Assembly (NCBI GenBank): GCA_964606695.1
Contig: CAZSHG010000008.1
Coordinates: 1-64,000 of the forward strand
DNA: 64,000 bases
Reading direction: 5' to 3'
From: CAZSHG01 sp964606695 [NCBI: uncultured bacterium]
GTDB taxonomy: Bacteria > UBP14 > UBA6098
Both the position numbers and the translations under genes were made by a program. The notes beneath the pieces are model-generated. The model was not told where the DNA came from and did not search any database. It was given only the letters and a program-made list of their open reading frames with translations. Of this stretch, positions 51,497-61,288 are shown in pieces; the stretch's first letter is position 1, and the number at the start of each line of letters is the position of its first letter.

Positions 51497-53970
51497 ATAT
51501 CGAGAACGGTGTCGTCGGAATCCGACTCGCCGTCGTCGCTTTCTACCACCCTCGCGACCCCGGAAACCTTGTTGTCGCCTTTAACTCTCATGATGCGGAC
51601 TCCCTGGGTAGAGCGCCCATAAGTGCTTATTTCGTCCGTTCTCGTGCGGATTAGTATTCCATTGGACGCAATCACGATAATTTCATCGCCCGGATCCACG
51701 ATAAGCGCCCCGATGACGTCACCGGTTTTCTTTGAAACCTTATGTCCGATAATACCCATACCTGCGCGATGTTGCGGGCGGTATTCCTCGATGGGCGTCT
51801 TTTTGCCGTAGCCGTTTTCGGTTATGGTTAACATCTTTTTTTCTTCATCTGTAATGTTCAACATGCCCACGACTTCGTCGTTTCCTTTGAGGTTTATTCC
51901 GTTAACTCCGGCGGCGGTTCTTCCCATCGTCCGAACCTCGCTGACATCGAACCTTATGGATTTGCCGCCCCTTGTAACGAGCAGTATATGTTCGTCCGGT
52001 TTCTCGATAAGGCGAACGCCCATAAGGGCATCGCCTTCGTTGACATTGATTGCGATTATACCGGTTTTTCTGGCGTTGACGAATTCCGCGAGGTTGGTGC
52101 GTTTGGTTCTGCCCTTCCTGGTGCAGAAGAACACGTCCTTGTTTTCGTCGAATTCGCGAATTCTACAACACGCCGCTATGGAATCGTCCGGGGCAATACT
52201 GATAAGGTTCGCGATAGCAAGACCTCTTGCGGTCCGTGAGAATTCGGGGATTTCGAAAACTCGAAGCGTATAAACTTTGCCCTGCGTGGTGAATACCATG
52301 ATCGTATCGTGATTTGTGGCAGTAAACAGGCTTTCCACGAAATCCTCGTCCCGGGTTGACATTGCGGTAATCCCTCTGCCGCCTCGCCGCTGGCTACGAT
52401 AAACGCTGGTAGGCGTTCGCTTGATATAACCTCTATGCGTTACGCCGACGACGACTTCCTCGTCCACGAAGAAATCTTCCTCGTTCATTTCATCGAAATT
52501 GGGCACAATCTGCGTTCTGCGGGCGTCGCCGTATTTTTCCTTTATCTCCCTCAGGTCTTCTTTGATGAGTTCCATGACCTTGCGTTCGTCGTCGAGGATA
52601 CCCTCGAGGTATTTTATCAACCGCAATGTATCTTCGAGGTCGGAGACGATTTTATCCCGTTCGAGACCGGTCAGTCTCGCCAGCCGCATGTCCAGAATAG
52701 CCTTTGCCTGACGTTCGGTGAGATCCAGTTTTTCCTGTAGTTTCTCGGACGCTTCCTGCGTGGTTCTCGATTTGCGGATGATATTCACCACCGTATCGAT
52801 ATTCTCGATGGCGATCTTAAGGCCTTCCAGGATGTGGGCTTTTTCGCGCGCTTTCTCCAAATCGTAAATTGTCCTTCGGATTATGACCTGCCTGCGGTGT
52901 TCGATATATTCCGATAGCACCTGAGTGAGTTTCATCTCGATAGGCTTCTGACCTACCAGGCCGAGCATAATCACCCCGAAATTCTCGGACATACGCGTCA
53001 GTTTGAATAATTTGTTCAACGTTACCTGAGCGTTCTCTCCGCGTTTTAACTCGATATATATACGCATTCCCTGCCGGTCGGATTCGTCGCGCAGGTCGGC
53101 AATCGTCTCGATTCTTTTATTTTTAACGAGATCGGCGATTTGCTGAATCAGGGTCGCCTTGTTCACCTGATACGGCAGTTCGTTGATGATTATGGCGTCT
53201 TTGCCCGTTTTAGCCGCCGGCTCGATGTAAGCCCTCGCGCGCATGGTAACCGTTCCTCGGCCGGTCGTGTATGCTTCCTCGATTCCTGAGGTGCCCAGTA
53301 TCAGGCCGCCGGTAGGAAAATCCGGGCCGGGGATGAATTCCATCAATTCCTTGATTGTAGCATCAGGATTATCCACGAGATGAATGAGAGCGTTGCAGAC
53401 CTCGGTGAGATTATGAGGCGGGACGTTCGTGGCCATACCGACCGCAATCCCGGAGTTACCGTTGACGAGAAAGTTAGGGAACCGCGCGGGCAGGACCTCC
53501 GGTTCCTCCAGCGAGTTGTCATAGTTTGGGACGAAATCGACGGTGTTCTTCTCGATATCGACCAACAATTCCTCGCCGAGTTCCTGCATTCTGACCTCGG
53601 TATAACGCATTGCCGCGGGCATATCGCCATCCACGGATCCGAAGTTGCCCTGGCCGTCCACAAGCATATATCTCATGCGGAAATCCTGCGCCAGGCGGAC
53701 AATCGTATCGTAAATAGAGGAGTCCGAATGGGGGTGGTATTTACCCATGACGTCGCCCACGACTCGCGCGGATTTGACATAGGCGCGGTTGTGGAGCAGA
53801 CCCATATCATACATGGCATACATGCAACGTCTATGCACAGGTTTCATGCCGTCGCGGACGTCGGGCAGAGCGCGACTGATGATAGTGCTCATGGCGTAAT
53901 CCATGTAGCTTCGTTTCATTTCGTCTTCGATATCTATTGGATGGATATCTCCGTATGGAGTTTTGGCCAT
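51493..53970 (-). CDS. gyrA: DNA gyrase subunit A
   Basis: 825 aa from ATG 53970, preceded by AAAGGT; a frame to 54021 exists but lacks a site. It opens with [20 protein letters not shown] and has the catalytic tyrosine Y123 in A-A-M-R-Y-T-E. The C-terminal beta-pinwheel has its GyrA box Q-R-R-G-G-R-G, which marks gyrase rather than topoisomerase IV. In the quinolone region it reads H81-S82-D83-S84-S85; S82 and S85 stand where E. coli has G81 and A84. gyrB is not in the window. Confidence 0.97.
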   Translation of the reverse strand: MAKTPYGDIHPIDIEDEMKRSYMDYAMSTIISRALPDVRDGMKPVHRRCMYAMYDMGLLHNRAYVKSARVVGDVMGKYHPHSDSSIYDTIVRLAQDFRMRYMLVDGQGNFGSVDGDMPAAMRYTEVRMQELGEELLVDIEKNTVDFVPNYDNSLEEPEVLPARFPNFLVNGNSGIAVGMATNVPPHNLTEVCNALIHLVDNPDATIKELMEFIPGPDFPTGGLILGTSGIEEAYTTGRGTVTMRARAYIEPAAKTGKDAIIINELPYQVNKATLIQQIADLVKNKRIETIADLRDESDRQGMRIYIELKRGENAQVTLNKLFKLTRMSENFGVIMLGLVGQKPIEMKLTQVLSEYIEHRRQVIIRRTIYDLEKAREKAHILEGLKIAIENIDTVVNIIRKSRTTQEASEKLQEKLDLTERQAKAILDMRLARLTGLERDKIVSDLEDTLRLIKYLEGILDDERKVMELIKEDLREIKEKYGDARRTQIVPNFDEMNEEDFFVDEEVVVGVTHRGYIKRTPTSVYRSQRRGGRGITAMSTRDEDFVESLFTATNHDTIMVFTTQGKVYTLRVFEIPEFSRTARGLAIANLISIAPDDSIAACCRIREFDENKDVFFCTRKGRTKRTNLAEFVNARKTGIIAINVNEGDALMGVRLIEKPDEHILLVTRGGKSIRFDVSEVRTMGRTAAGVNGINLKGNDEVVGMLNITDEEKKMLTITENGYGKKTPIEEYRPQHRAGMGIIGHKVSKKTGDVIGALIVDPGDEIIVIASNGILIRTRTDEISTYGRSTQGVRIMRVKGDNKVSGVARVVESDDGESDSDDTVLDI

Positions 53971-54042
53971 TTTCTTACCTTTCAGGAACCCGTTAAAAAC
54001 CGTTAAATAGCTCATTCCCATCGGCGGGAATATAATTGAACT

Positions 54043-54070
54043 AATATAATATAGTAATATAAAAAAGCAA
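54043..54070 (-). promoter_or_regulatory. Candidate gyrA promoter
   Basis: On the minus strand TTGCTT (54070-54065), 16-nt spacer, TATATT (54048-54043). It lies in a very AT-rich tract, so chance matches are possible. It gives a leader of about 65 nt. Confidence 0.4.
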
Positions 54071-54184
54071 GCTAAAAAGCACCGCTAAATCCATATTTTT
54101 TAACTATTTGAGGCCGATTACATCATGTTCGATTTCAAATGTCCATTTTTCGGTCAAAAAATCGTCGCGACATTAAGATTCCTT

Positions 54185-54213
54185 TTGACCGGAGACCGTC
54201 GATACACTATTCT
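54185..54213 (+). promoter_or_regulatory. Promoter close to the recD2 start
   Basis: TTGACC (54185-54190), 17-nt spacer, TATTCT (54208-54213). The ATG at 54223 follows after 9 nt, so the leader would be a few nt at most. An in-frame ATG at 54139 lies upstream of this promoter, which argues for 54223 as the start. Confidence 0.5.
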
Positions 54214-54222
54214 ATTAAATAT

Positions 54223-56400
54223 ATGCAGGACGACAGGGTAGAAATAAGCGGCACCGTGGAACGTATAACCTTCTTCAACGAGGAAAACGGTTATTCCGTT
54301 CTGCGATTGCGTCTCGGTAGCGGGCAGATAGCTACCGTAGTGGGCAGACTGGATGTAAGGCGTCCGGGGGAGTATCTGAAGGTCGAGGGGGAGTGGGTAA
54401 TTAATCCTCAATACGGCAGGCAATTCAAGGCGGATAGATATTCTGTAGGCGCACCGCCGGATAATGAATCGCTGAAACGGTATCTTGCCAGCGACGTTAT
54501 AGAGGGAATAGGGCAGGAGATGGCTCGCCGGCTCGTGGAACATTTTGGAAGTGAATTGATGAAGGTCGTCAGGGAGTCGCCACGGAGGTTGATGGAAGTC
54601 GAGGGGATCGGCAAAAAACGCGCCCGGCAGATCAGAAAATCACTATTGAGCGAGGATAGAGAACAGCGGACGCTAAGGGAATTGTCCACCCGTTTGATGA
54701 GTTATGGAATCGGCCCCGCGCGAATCCGCAAGATATACAAGGCTTACGGCGAGTCCGCATTGGATTATCTTAACCGCGATCCTTACAGGCTGATAGACGA
54801 GATAACCGGCTTCGGATTCAATACTGCGGATAAGATAGCTGTCCGAATGAACGTCGCCCGGGACGCGCCGTCGCGAATCAGAGCGGGATTGGTGCACGTT
54901 CTGGACCGCGCGACAAACGACGGCAACTGTTATATAGAAAAAAACGGGTTAATCGAACAGGCGAAAAGCCTGCTTGCGGTAGAGAGCGAGAAGATCGAAC
55001 GAGAATACTCGCATTTGAGGGATTATCAGACGGTAGTAGAAGATAAGGGGCGGGTATATATCTCGAAATACTACGACCTGGAGTGTTCGGTTGCCCGCGA
55101 GATAATCGCCTTTCGCGATACCGTCGGAAATAACCTCCCCCGTGAAAAGATCGCGCGGGGACTCGATAAAATAAAGCGCGGGATCGAACTCGATTTTACT
55201 GATGAACAGAAGGCTTCTGTCGAGGGAATACTCGGTAAAAACCAGGTTCAGGTTCTCACCGGCGGGCCGGGCACGGGCAAAACGACGATAATTCGAGCCG
55301 TGGCCAAAATAGCCAACATGAACAGGTGGGACGTTGCGCTATGCGCTCCCACCGGCCGCGCCGTGCAAAGGCTTTCAGGGGCGGTAGATATGCCGGCATA
55401 CACCGTTCATCGACTGCTGAACTTCAGGCCTGACCAGATTTCCGAAATGGCCGTCCGTAAGCTGGACGTGGATCTAATCGTAATCGACGAGATGAGTATG
55501 GTCGATCTCGAATTGTTCAGCGTTATCCTATCGGCGCTAAATCCCGGGTGTAAAATACTTATGGTGGGCGATGCCGACCAATTGCCCAGTGTTGGTCCCG
55601 GAAGGATATTGGGCGATCTTATCGATTCAAAGGAGATTCCCGTATCGAAATTATCTCTAATTCACCGGCAGGCGGAACAGAGCCGGATTATCGCGGAGTC
55701 GCACAACATTATCCACGGACAGGTGCCGTCGCTGAGAAACGACCCCGCCTCCGATTTCTTCTTCCTCGACGAACCGGAACGCGAGCTTGGTTTACAGACG
55801 ACTATAGACCTCGTTTTGCAAAGACTGCCGGGCAAATACGGCTTCGATACAAGACGCGATATTCAGGTTATCGTGCCTATGTATAAGGGAATCTGCGGCG
55901 CTAATGAATTGAACAAGGGCATCCGGGAGGTATTAAATCCCGGGGCGGGGGAAGCGCAATCCCCGTTTTCTGCGGGGGATAAGGTAATGCAGGTTCGCAA
56001 TAACTACGATTTCGGAATATTCAACGGAGACATTGGCGTCGTAAGTTCCGTCGATGAAAAAGAGGGCGAGATAACGGTCGAGTTCGATCATCCCGTTGTC
56101 TATAAAAAAGAGGATTTCAAGCAATTGTCATTGGCATACGCCATAACGGTGCATAAGTCCCAGGGAAGCGAGGTTCCGTGCGTGGTAATCCCGCTTTATA
56201 CTGAACATTATATGCTACTACGCAGAAAGCTATTATATACGGCGATTACTCGGGCTAAACGATTATGTGTAATAGTCGGGCAACCTCGCGCGCTGGAAAT
56301 CGCGGTGAAGAGGAGTATCGAGGACAGGCGTGATACGGGGCTCGCGGAGAGAATTCGAGAAGTAGCCTCTCCGCAGGACAGGTTACCGGGGGTTGAATGA
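54223..56400 (+). CDS. recD2: RecD2-type ATP-dependent DNA helicase
   Basis: 725 aa. The N-terminal OB-like part has G-T-V-E-R-I-T-F-F-N-E-E-N-G-Y-S-V-L. Helix-hairpin-helix repeats follow (G-I-G-x-x-x-A; V-E-G-I-G-K-K-R-A). Superfamily 1 helicase motifs: motif I G-G-P-G-T-G-K-T-T, motif II V-I-D-E-M-S-M-V-D, and motif VI-like V-T-H-K-S-Q-G-S-E written here as V-H-K-S-Q-G-S-E, then Y-T-A-I-T-R-A-K. RecD2 unwinds DNA 5' to 3' and exists without RecBC. The shorter start is chosen because the promoter lies before it. Confidence 0.93.
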   Translation: MQDDRVEISGTVERITFFNEENGYSVLRLRLGSGQIATVVGRLDVRRPGEYLKVEGEWVINPQYGRQFKADRYSVGAPPDNESLKRYLASDVIEGIGQEMARRLVEHFGSELMKVVRESPRRLMEVEGIGKKRARQIRKSLLSEDREQRTLRELSTRLMSYGIGPARIRKIYKAYGESALDYLNRDPYRLIDEITGFGFNTADKIAVRMNVARDAPSRIRAGLVHVLDRATNDGNCYIEKNGLIEQAKSLLAVESEKIEREYSHLRDYQTVVEDKGRVYISKYYDLECSVAREIIAFRDTVGNNLPREKIARGLDKIKRGIELDFTDEQKASVEGILGKNQVQVLTGGPGTGKTTIIRAVAKIANMNRWDVALCAPTGRAVQRLSGAVDMPAYTVHRLLNFRPDQISEMAVRKLDVDLIVIDEMSMVDLELFSVILSALNPGCKILMVGDADQLPSVGPGRILGDLIDSKEIPVSKLSLIHRQAEQSRIIAESHNIIHGQVPSLRNDPASDFFFLDEPERELGLQTTIDLVLQRLPGKYGFDTRRDIQVIVPMYKGICGANELNKGIREVLNPGAGEAQSPFSAGDKVMQVRNNYDFGIFNGDIGVVSSVDEKEGEITVEFDHPVVYKKEDFKQLSLAYAITVHKSQGSEVPCVVIPLYTEHYMLLRRKLLYTAITRAKRLCVIVGQPRALEIAVKRSIEDRRDTGLAERIREVASPQDRLPGVE

Positions 56401-56420
56401 TTTTACAAAGGTGAGAGAGT

Positions 56421-57983
56421 TTATCCAACCAGGACGGTTCGCCAGAGGAAGAAGGCTATTGCGAAGAAAAGCACCGCTGTGAGAAGTTTGATGACCGGCG
56501 TGTTCCTTTTAAGGAAACCGGTTAGCTGTTCGCTGGTTGTGCCGAAGTAAACAACGGCAAAGACCACAACCAGTGGGAGAATGAACATCAAATTATAGAG
56601 AAGCAGATAGAAGACTGCCCTGGTTTTTAACCCCGGCGCTCCCATGACATAGATGATTGTTGGCAGATAGACCTGTCCCGTGCACGCCATCTCGAGAATG
56701 CTCACCAGAAATCCCGTGGTCGCGGATGCCAGGATGATATTCCTCCTCGCGCGCGGCTCGTTTTCGGAGATAATCACCTTGTGGATTCTTTTTTTCAATC
56801 GGTCTGGAAGCTGGAGCGTCATATCGCCGAAATCGCCCTTTCGGCTACGGAAGAAATCGGATATGGAAAGGACGCCGAGCGCCATCGCCAGAACGGCAGT
56901 GGCGATATAAACCCATCTCGCGATAATTTTGATAAAGGGAAGGGCCTGCAAGAATTTCAAAAAGCCTGTGCCGATCAGGAAATACGTCAGGAAGACGGAA
57001 ACGGTGAATGCTATTCCGACAAATAAAATTTCCCGCCTTTTACGATTTACTACTGTCAGGAAAGTAACGAAGAAGATAATCGCGCCAAAGGCGCACGGGT
57101 TGACGCCATCGAGAAGTCCGGCGCCCAGCACCGGCAAAACCTGCAAGCCCTGAAAGCGGCTCTTTATCCTGCGGTCGGCATCGGCAAGTTCCTCTGTTGT
57201 TACGTTCCAAACCGTATCGATGTATTCGGCGTTTTCCAGTTTGGTAACCGCTTCCTGGATAGCTCGATAACTTATCTGACTCGTTACGAAATATGTATCC
57301 GAAAGGAAAATCGAAGGGGTGGCCATGTGAAGTTCTTCTGGGACGCCGTATCTATAAGCAAGGGCTTCCGCAAGGAGTTTCGCATCTTTGTTTTCGATAT
57401 TGTAATCCCGGATGGACAACGTGGGATGATACTTTTTCAATAGTTGAAGATCGTATGTTACTCTCGAACAATGCTGACATCCCGGTTCCCAGAAAAAAGC
57501 CATAGTTACCGGTTTTTTCCGGGACGTTTCGGTTTTACTTTCGGGGATAGTCCCGTCATCTTCGACGGTTGCGTCTGACTCTACCTCGGGAACGTCGGGT
57601 TCTTTTTTAACGACGGTGTCTTTCCCCTGCACGTTATTGCCTATGAGGGTTTTCAAATAGGGTAAAAATCTCTGTTCGACTTCATCGCCCCCGAAGACGC
57701 TGTCCCCGACAAAAACGACCGGAACCTCGTTGCCCTCGTCTCCGTATTCTGCTTCCATACTGATGAGTCTCTCGTAGTTATCGAGATTATCCTCTATTTC
57801 GTGGGTTTGCAGGATTATTTTTCCGGGGTAAGTTTTTTGTATGGGCGGGAAGAATTCCTCGATAACCTCGACGCAATGCTCACAACTCTTTGAATAGAAA
57901 ATATTTACGTCCACGCGCCCCGCGGCGGAGAGAGTGCAGGTAAAAAACAAAGAAAACAATAGTATTGCGAGATGTTTTCGCAT
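56421..57983 (-). CDS. Two thioredoxin-like domains fused to a CcdA/DsbD-type membrane thiol transporter
   Basis: 520 aa from ATG 57983. Signal sequence about 1-20. The first thioredoxin-like domain has C-E-H-C (about 33-36), the second C-Q-H-C near residue 169. From about 290 there are about six membrane helices of the CcdA/DsbD gamma-type: N-P-C-A-F-G at the first helix and A-C-T-G-Q-V-Y at the fourth provide the redox cysteines. It probably passes electrons from cytoplasmic thioredoxin outward to the two N-terminal domains in the same chain. It follows a DUF1573 protein by 36 nt. Confidence 0.82.
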   Translation of the reverse strand: MRKHLAILLFSLFFTCTLSAAGRVDVNIFYSKSCEHCVEVIEEFFPPIQKTYPGKIILQTHEIEDNLDNYERLISMEAEYGDEGNEVPVVFVGDSVFGGDEVEQRFLPYLKTLIGNNVQGKDTVVKKEPDVPEVESDATVEDDGTIPESKTETSRKKPVTMAFFWEPGCQHCSRVTYDLQLLKKYHPTLSIRDYNIENKDAKLLAEALAYRYGVPEELHMATPSIFLSDTYFVTSQISYRAIQEAVTKLENAEYIDTVWNVTTEELADADRRIKSRFQGLQVLPVLGAGLLDGVNPCAFGAIIFFVTFLTVVNRKRREILFVGIAFTVSVFLTYFLIGTGFLKFLQALPFIKIIARWVYIATAVLAMALGVLSISDFFRSRKGDFGDMTLQLPDRLKKRIHKVIISENEPRARRNIILASATTGFLVSILEMACTGQVYLPTIIYVMGAPGLKTRAVFYLLLYNLMFILPLVVVFAVVYFGTTSEQLTGFLKRNTPVIKLLTAVLFFAIAFFLWRTVLVG

Positions 57984-58019
57984 CAAGTAATTAAGGTAAT
58001 TATTCCGGTGATTTCTGGT

Positions 58020-58769
58020 TTATTGGGGGCCAGATCCTTTCACGGGAATCGTGAAAAGTAGCGGCGCTTCGCCGATTCCAGTAGCCTGTAATGTAACGGA
58101 GGCTTTGATATAATGCGCCGCCGGATCGAAATCGTCATTTAGTTCTATCTCGATTTCGCCCGTATCTCCCGATTTAATTTTATCGTCTTTAAGGTCGGGG
58201 TCGCCGAAAATGTCGGCGGTATAATCCACTATTTCGAGTTCTATTTTGGATTCCGACGGATTCGTAATCTTGAAAACCATTTTCTCAGGGGGATCCTCTC
58301 CGCGGGGTATATCCAAGGCTCTTGGCTGGATATCCAGGGGGAATCCGGCAGTGTCCATATTGGCCGAAAAAGTAACTCTCATACTGCGGTTCACCGGATC
58401 GTTACTCGTAATTATCGCGCTCTTCGATGTTTTATGTTTATATCTCGTGCTGTTGAAAATCACGGTTACTTCGGTCTCTTCTCCAGGCTCCAACTGCATC
58501 TTTTTCATCGGTGCGCTTGTGCATCCACAGGTAGTCCGGACTCTCTGGATCCTCAATTCACCTTCGCCCGCGTTCCTCACCTTGAACGAATGCACCATAT
58601 AATAGCCCTCCGGCGAATAACCAAAATCGAATCTCTGTTCGGGAACGACTATTTCCGGGTGGGGGCCAGTTACCTCTTCCTGCTCTTTTTCTACCGGTTG
58701 TTCGTTTTCGGCAAATACAGGCGTGATAAGAATAATTATTGAGAGTAGTATTGACGTCCACTTTTTCAT
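58020..58769 (-). CDS. DUF1573 secreted protein
   Basis: 249 aa with a signal peptide (about 1-20). The DUF1573/ASH-like beta domain starts at about 42 (F-D-F-G-Y) and includes the family hallmark T-T-C-G-C-T-S-A-P (about 84-92) and the strand F-N-S-T-R. A second similar domain lacks the cysteines. The two cysteines could be a substrate for the thiol transporter encoded just downstream. Function of the family is unknown. Confidence 0.85.
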   Translation of the reverse strand: MKKWTSILLSIIILITPVFAENEQPVEKEQEEVTGPHPEIVVPEQRFDFGYSPEGYYMVHSFKVRNAGEGELRIQRVRTTCGCTSAPMKKMQLEPGEETEVTVIFNSTRYKHKTSKSAIITSNDPVNRSMRVTFSANMDTAGFPLDIQPRALDIPRGEDPPEKMVFKITNPSESKIELEIVDYTADIFGDPDLKDDKIKSGDTGEIEIELNDDFDPAAHYIKASVTLQATGIGEAPLLFTIPVKGSGPQ

Positions 58770-58790
58770 TTTGGCTCCTTATTTTAATTT

Positions 58791-60155
58791 TCACCTATGA
58801 ATAGCTTCTCCAAGCGCATCAAGGGCGGATTCCCGGAGGATTTCGCCAAAGGTGGGATGAGCAACCATCGTTTTTTTCCAATCATCCAGAGTTTTATGAT
58901 GAGTAACCGCAAATCCCGCGGTTGACAATATCTCCGAAGCCTCCCTGCCCGCAATATGTATGCCAACGATAACGTCGTTCTTATCCGCGATCACCTTGGC
59001 AAAGCCGTCCGCAGTGGATGCGGTTTTCGCCCTCCCGCTCGCCTGATACGGGAACATACCGACTTTTATCTTACCGAGTTTATCGGCGGCCTCAGGCTCG
59101 GGAAGTCCCACTGTTCCGACCTCGATTCCCGTGAAAGTAGCTCCGGGGATGGCGTGCCTGAGGATTTTCCTTTCCGCGCCGAACATATTTTCTACGGCTA
59201 TTTCGCCCATATAACTCGCCCAATGAGCGAGATAGGGGTCTCCGCAGACGTCGCCTGCGGCGTAAGTATTTTTCCCTGCGACGAGGTTATCGTCGATACG
59301 AATTTGGCCATTTCCTAAAGAAACGCCTATCCTATCGTATCCTTCGGGCGGCGTGGGGGTGCGGCCTACCGCCCCCATGATCTCAATCGCCTCGAAACGT
59401 TCGTCCCCGGCGTGTGCGATGATGCCCTCGCCGGTGCGTTCGATCTTTTCGATACCCACCCCGGTGCGAATGGCGACGCCCTCCTTAGCAAGAGTCCTGG
59501 TAACAATCTGGACTATATCGGGATCGAATCCCGGAAGGATATTCTCCATTATTTCGACAATAGTAACCTTGCATCCGAAGGTGGCGAAGATGTGCGCGAA
59601 TTCGCATCCTATAACACCTCCGCCGATTATTATCAGACTTTCCGGCATGGAATCGGTATCCAGGGCGTCCGTGCTGTCCCAGACGCCCGACCCGTCCCAA
59701 CCTTCGATTGGCAAGGTTTTCGGCGCACTGCCGGTGGCTATTAACAGCTTATCGTATTCGATTGTATCGCCTGAGCCGCCCTTAGAAACAACTTCGATTG
59801 TCCCTATGTCGATTATCCCGGCGGTGCCGTTCAGAACACGAATATTATTTGTTTTCATCAGATATTCGATGCCTTTAACCAGCCGCTTTACGACCGTGTC
59901 CTTTTTGCGAAGCATCCGTATCCAGTCATGGGAAAGCTCGCCGGAAAAAACTTTGTCCTTAATTGCGGTTCGCAGGTCATGGATGGTTTCGGCGTAATGA
60001 TAATAGGTTTTTGTGGGGATACATCCGCGGTTCGTGCAAACACCTCCCAGTGTATCCTTTTCGACAAGCGTAACTTCGCCGCCCAATTGGGCGGCTCGAA
60101 TAGCCGCCACATAACCCGCCGGGCCTCCACCTATTATTGCTATTCTCTCAGACAT
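58791..60155 (-). CDS. lpdA: Dihydrolipoamide dehydrogenase
   Basis: 454 aa from ATG 60155 with GAGGAG before it. FAD site G-G-G-P-A-G-Y at about 9-15, redox pair C40/C45 in G-V-C-T-N-R-G-C-I-P-T-K, NAD site G-G-G-V-I-G-C-E-F near 175-183, and the C-terminal active-site H-P-T-F-G-E. The typical sequence around the disulfide is C-L-N-x-G-C; T-N-R here is a mild variant. It reduces FAD-bound lipoyl groups of 2-oxoacid dehydrogenases or the glycine system, none of which is in this window. Confidence 0.93.
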   Translation of the reverse strand: MSERIAIIGGGPAGYVAAIRAAQLGGEVTLVEKDTLGGVCTNRGCIPTKTYYHYAETIHDLRTAIKDKVFSGELSHDWIRMLRKKDTVVKRLVKGIEYLMKTNNIRVLNGTAGIIDIGTIEVVSKGGSGDTIEYDKLLIATGSAPKTLPIEGWDGSGVWDSTDALDTDSMPESLIIIGGGVIGCEFAHIFATFGCKVTIVEIMENILPGFDPDIVQIVTRTLAKEGVAIRTGVGIEKIERTGEGIIAHAGDERFEAIEIMGAVGRTPTPPEGYDRIGVSLGNGQIRIDDNLVAGKNTYAAGDVCGDPYLAHWASYMGEIAVENMFGAERKILRHAIPGATFTGIEVGTVGLPEPEAADKLGKIKVGMFPYQASGRAKTASTADGFAKVIADKNDVIVGIHIAGREASEILSTAGFAVTHHKTLDDWKKTMVAHPTFGEILRESALDALGEAIHR

Positions 60156-60238
60156 TAAAACTCCTCGCAAAAATAACTTATGATTATAACTTTAAACGGA
60201 GGATTGTCAAAGTCAAAATCACAAATTAAAGATTATCA

Positions 60239-60267
60239 TTGATAAATAAGTCCAAAAAGGATAATAT
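60239..60267 (+). promoter_or_regulatory. Promoter of tsaD, apparently leaderless
   Basis: TTGATA (60239-60244), 17-nt spacer, TAATAT (60262-60267). The ATG at 60274 follows after 6 nt, the same spacing as for cdsA. An AAAAAGGA tract lies inside the spacer and would not be in the transcript. Confidence 0.55.
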
Positions 60268-60273
60268 ATCGGG

Positions 60274-61275
60274 ATGAAAGTATTAGGTATAGAAACATCA
60301 TGTGACGATTCCGCGGTGGGCATAGTATCGGGGAAGGACGTTTTATCAAATGTCGTCCATACGCAGACGGTTCACGCGAAATGGGGTGGAGTAATCCCCG
60401 AACTGGCCAGCAGGGATCATGTCCGGTCGATAGTCCCGGTTGTTCGGGAGGCGTTGGAATCGGCGAATTTGACGATGACCGAACTGGAGGGTGTTGCGGC
60501 TTGTCGCGGCCCCGGGTTACCCGGCTCGTTGCTCGTAGGCCTATGCTTTGGTAAATCCTTCGCCTATGGCCTCGGGATACCTTTCGTTGGGGTGCATCAT
60601 CTCGAAGGGCACCTTCTTGTGGCACAGATTGGGGCGCAAATAGAACCGCCGTATCTCGCTTTGATTGTCAGCGGCGGTCATTCGCATATATATGAAATCC
60701 GCGAGCCGTGTAAATATACTCTGGTCGGGAAAACCCGCGACGACGCCGCAGGCGAAGCATTCGACAAGGGAGCGAAACTGCTGGGGTTGCCTTATCCCGG
60801 AGGCCCTTCGATACAAAAAGTCGCGATGGACGGTGATCCAGTGCGATACGATTTCCCGCGCGCTATGCAACGCAGGGGAGAGACGGACATGTCATTCAGC
60901 GGCCTTAAAACAGCCCTTCTGCTGGAAGTCGAAAAGCAAACCCGATACGAACTCGAATCGAATTTACCGGATCTGGCGGCGAGTTACCAGGAGGCAATTG
61001 TTGATGCCCTCCTGTGGAAACTAAACCAGGCCTACGAGCAGACGGGGCTTCACCGAATCGCAATAGTGGGTGGAGTTTCCGCCAATTCGAGGTTCCGCAA
61101 GAAATTACGTAAAACAGCCGGTAGGAGCGGTTGGGAAATAGCCCTTCCGCCGATAGAGTTTTGCACCGATAACGGCGTAATGATAGCCACTGCTGGAGAA
61201 TTCAGACTTAAAAGAGGAGAAATATCGTCGAAAAATATTACCGCGGTTAGCCGATGGCAACTGGAGTCACTCTAA
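60274..61275 (+). CDS. tsaD: tRNA N6-adenosine threonylcarbamoyltransferase
   Basis: Transfers the threonylcarbamoyl group to A37 of ANN-decoding tRNAs, with TsaB and TsaE. 333 aa. The start G-I-E-T-S-C-D-D, the metal-binding H-H-L-E-G-H (about 109-114) and S-G-G-H-S-H, D-D-A-A-G-E-A-F-D-K are all present, and the C-terminal C-T-D-N-G-V-M-I closes the family pattern. It precedes an unknown gene by 13 nt. Confidence 0.97.
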   Translation: MKVLGIETSCDDSAVGIVSGKDVLSNVVHTQTVHAKWGGVIPELASRDHVRSIVPVVREALESANLTMTELEGVAACRGPGLPGSLLVGLCFGKSFAYGLGIPFVGVHHLEGHLLVAQIGAQIEPPYLALIVSGGHSHIYEIREPCKYTLVGKTRDDAAGEAFDKGAKLLGLPYPGGPSIQKVAMDGDPVRYDFPRAMQRRGETDMSFSGLKTALLLEVEKQTRYELESNLPDLAASYQEAIVDALLWKLNQAYEQTGLHRIAIVGGVSANSRFRKKLRKTAGRSGWEIALPPIEFCTDNGVMIATAGEFRLKRGEISSKNITAVSRWQLESL

Positions 61276-61288
61276 ACAAGGAGAAGAA

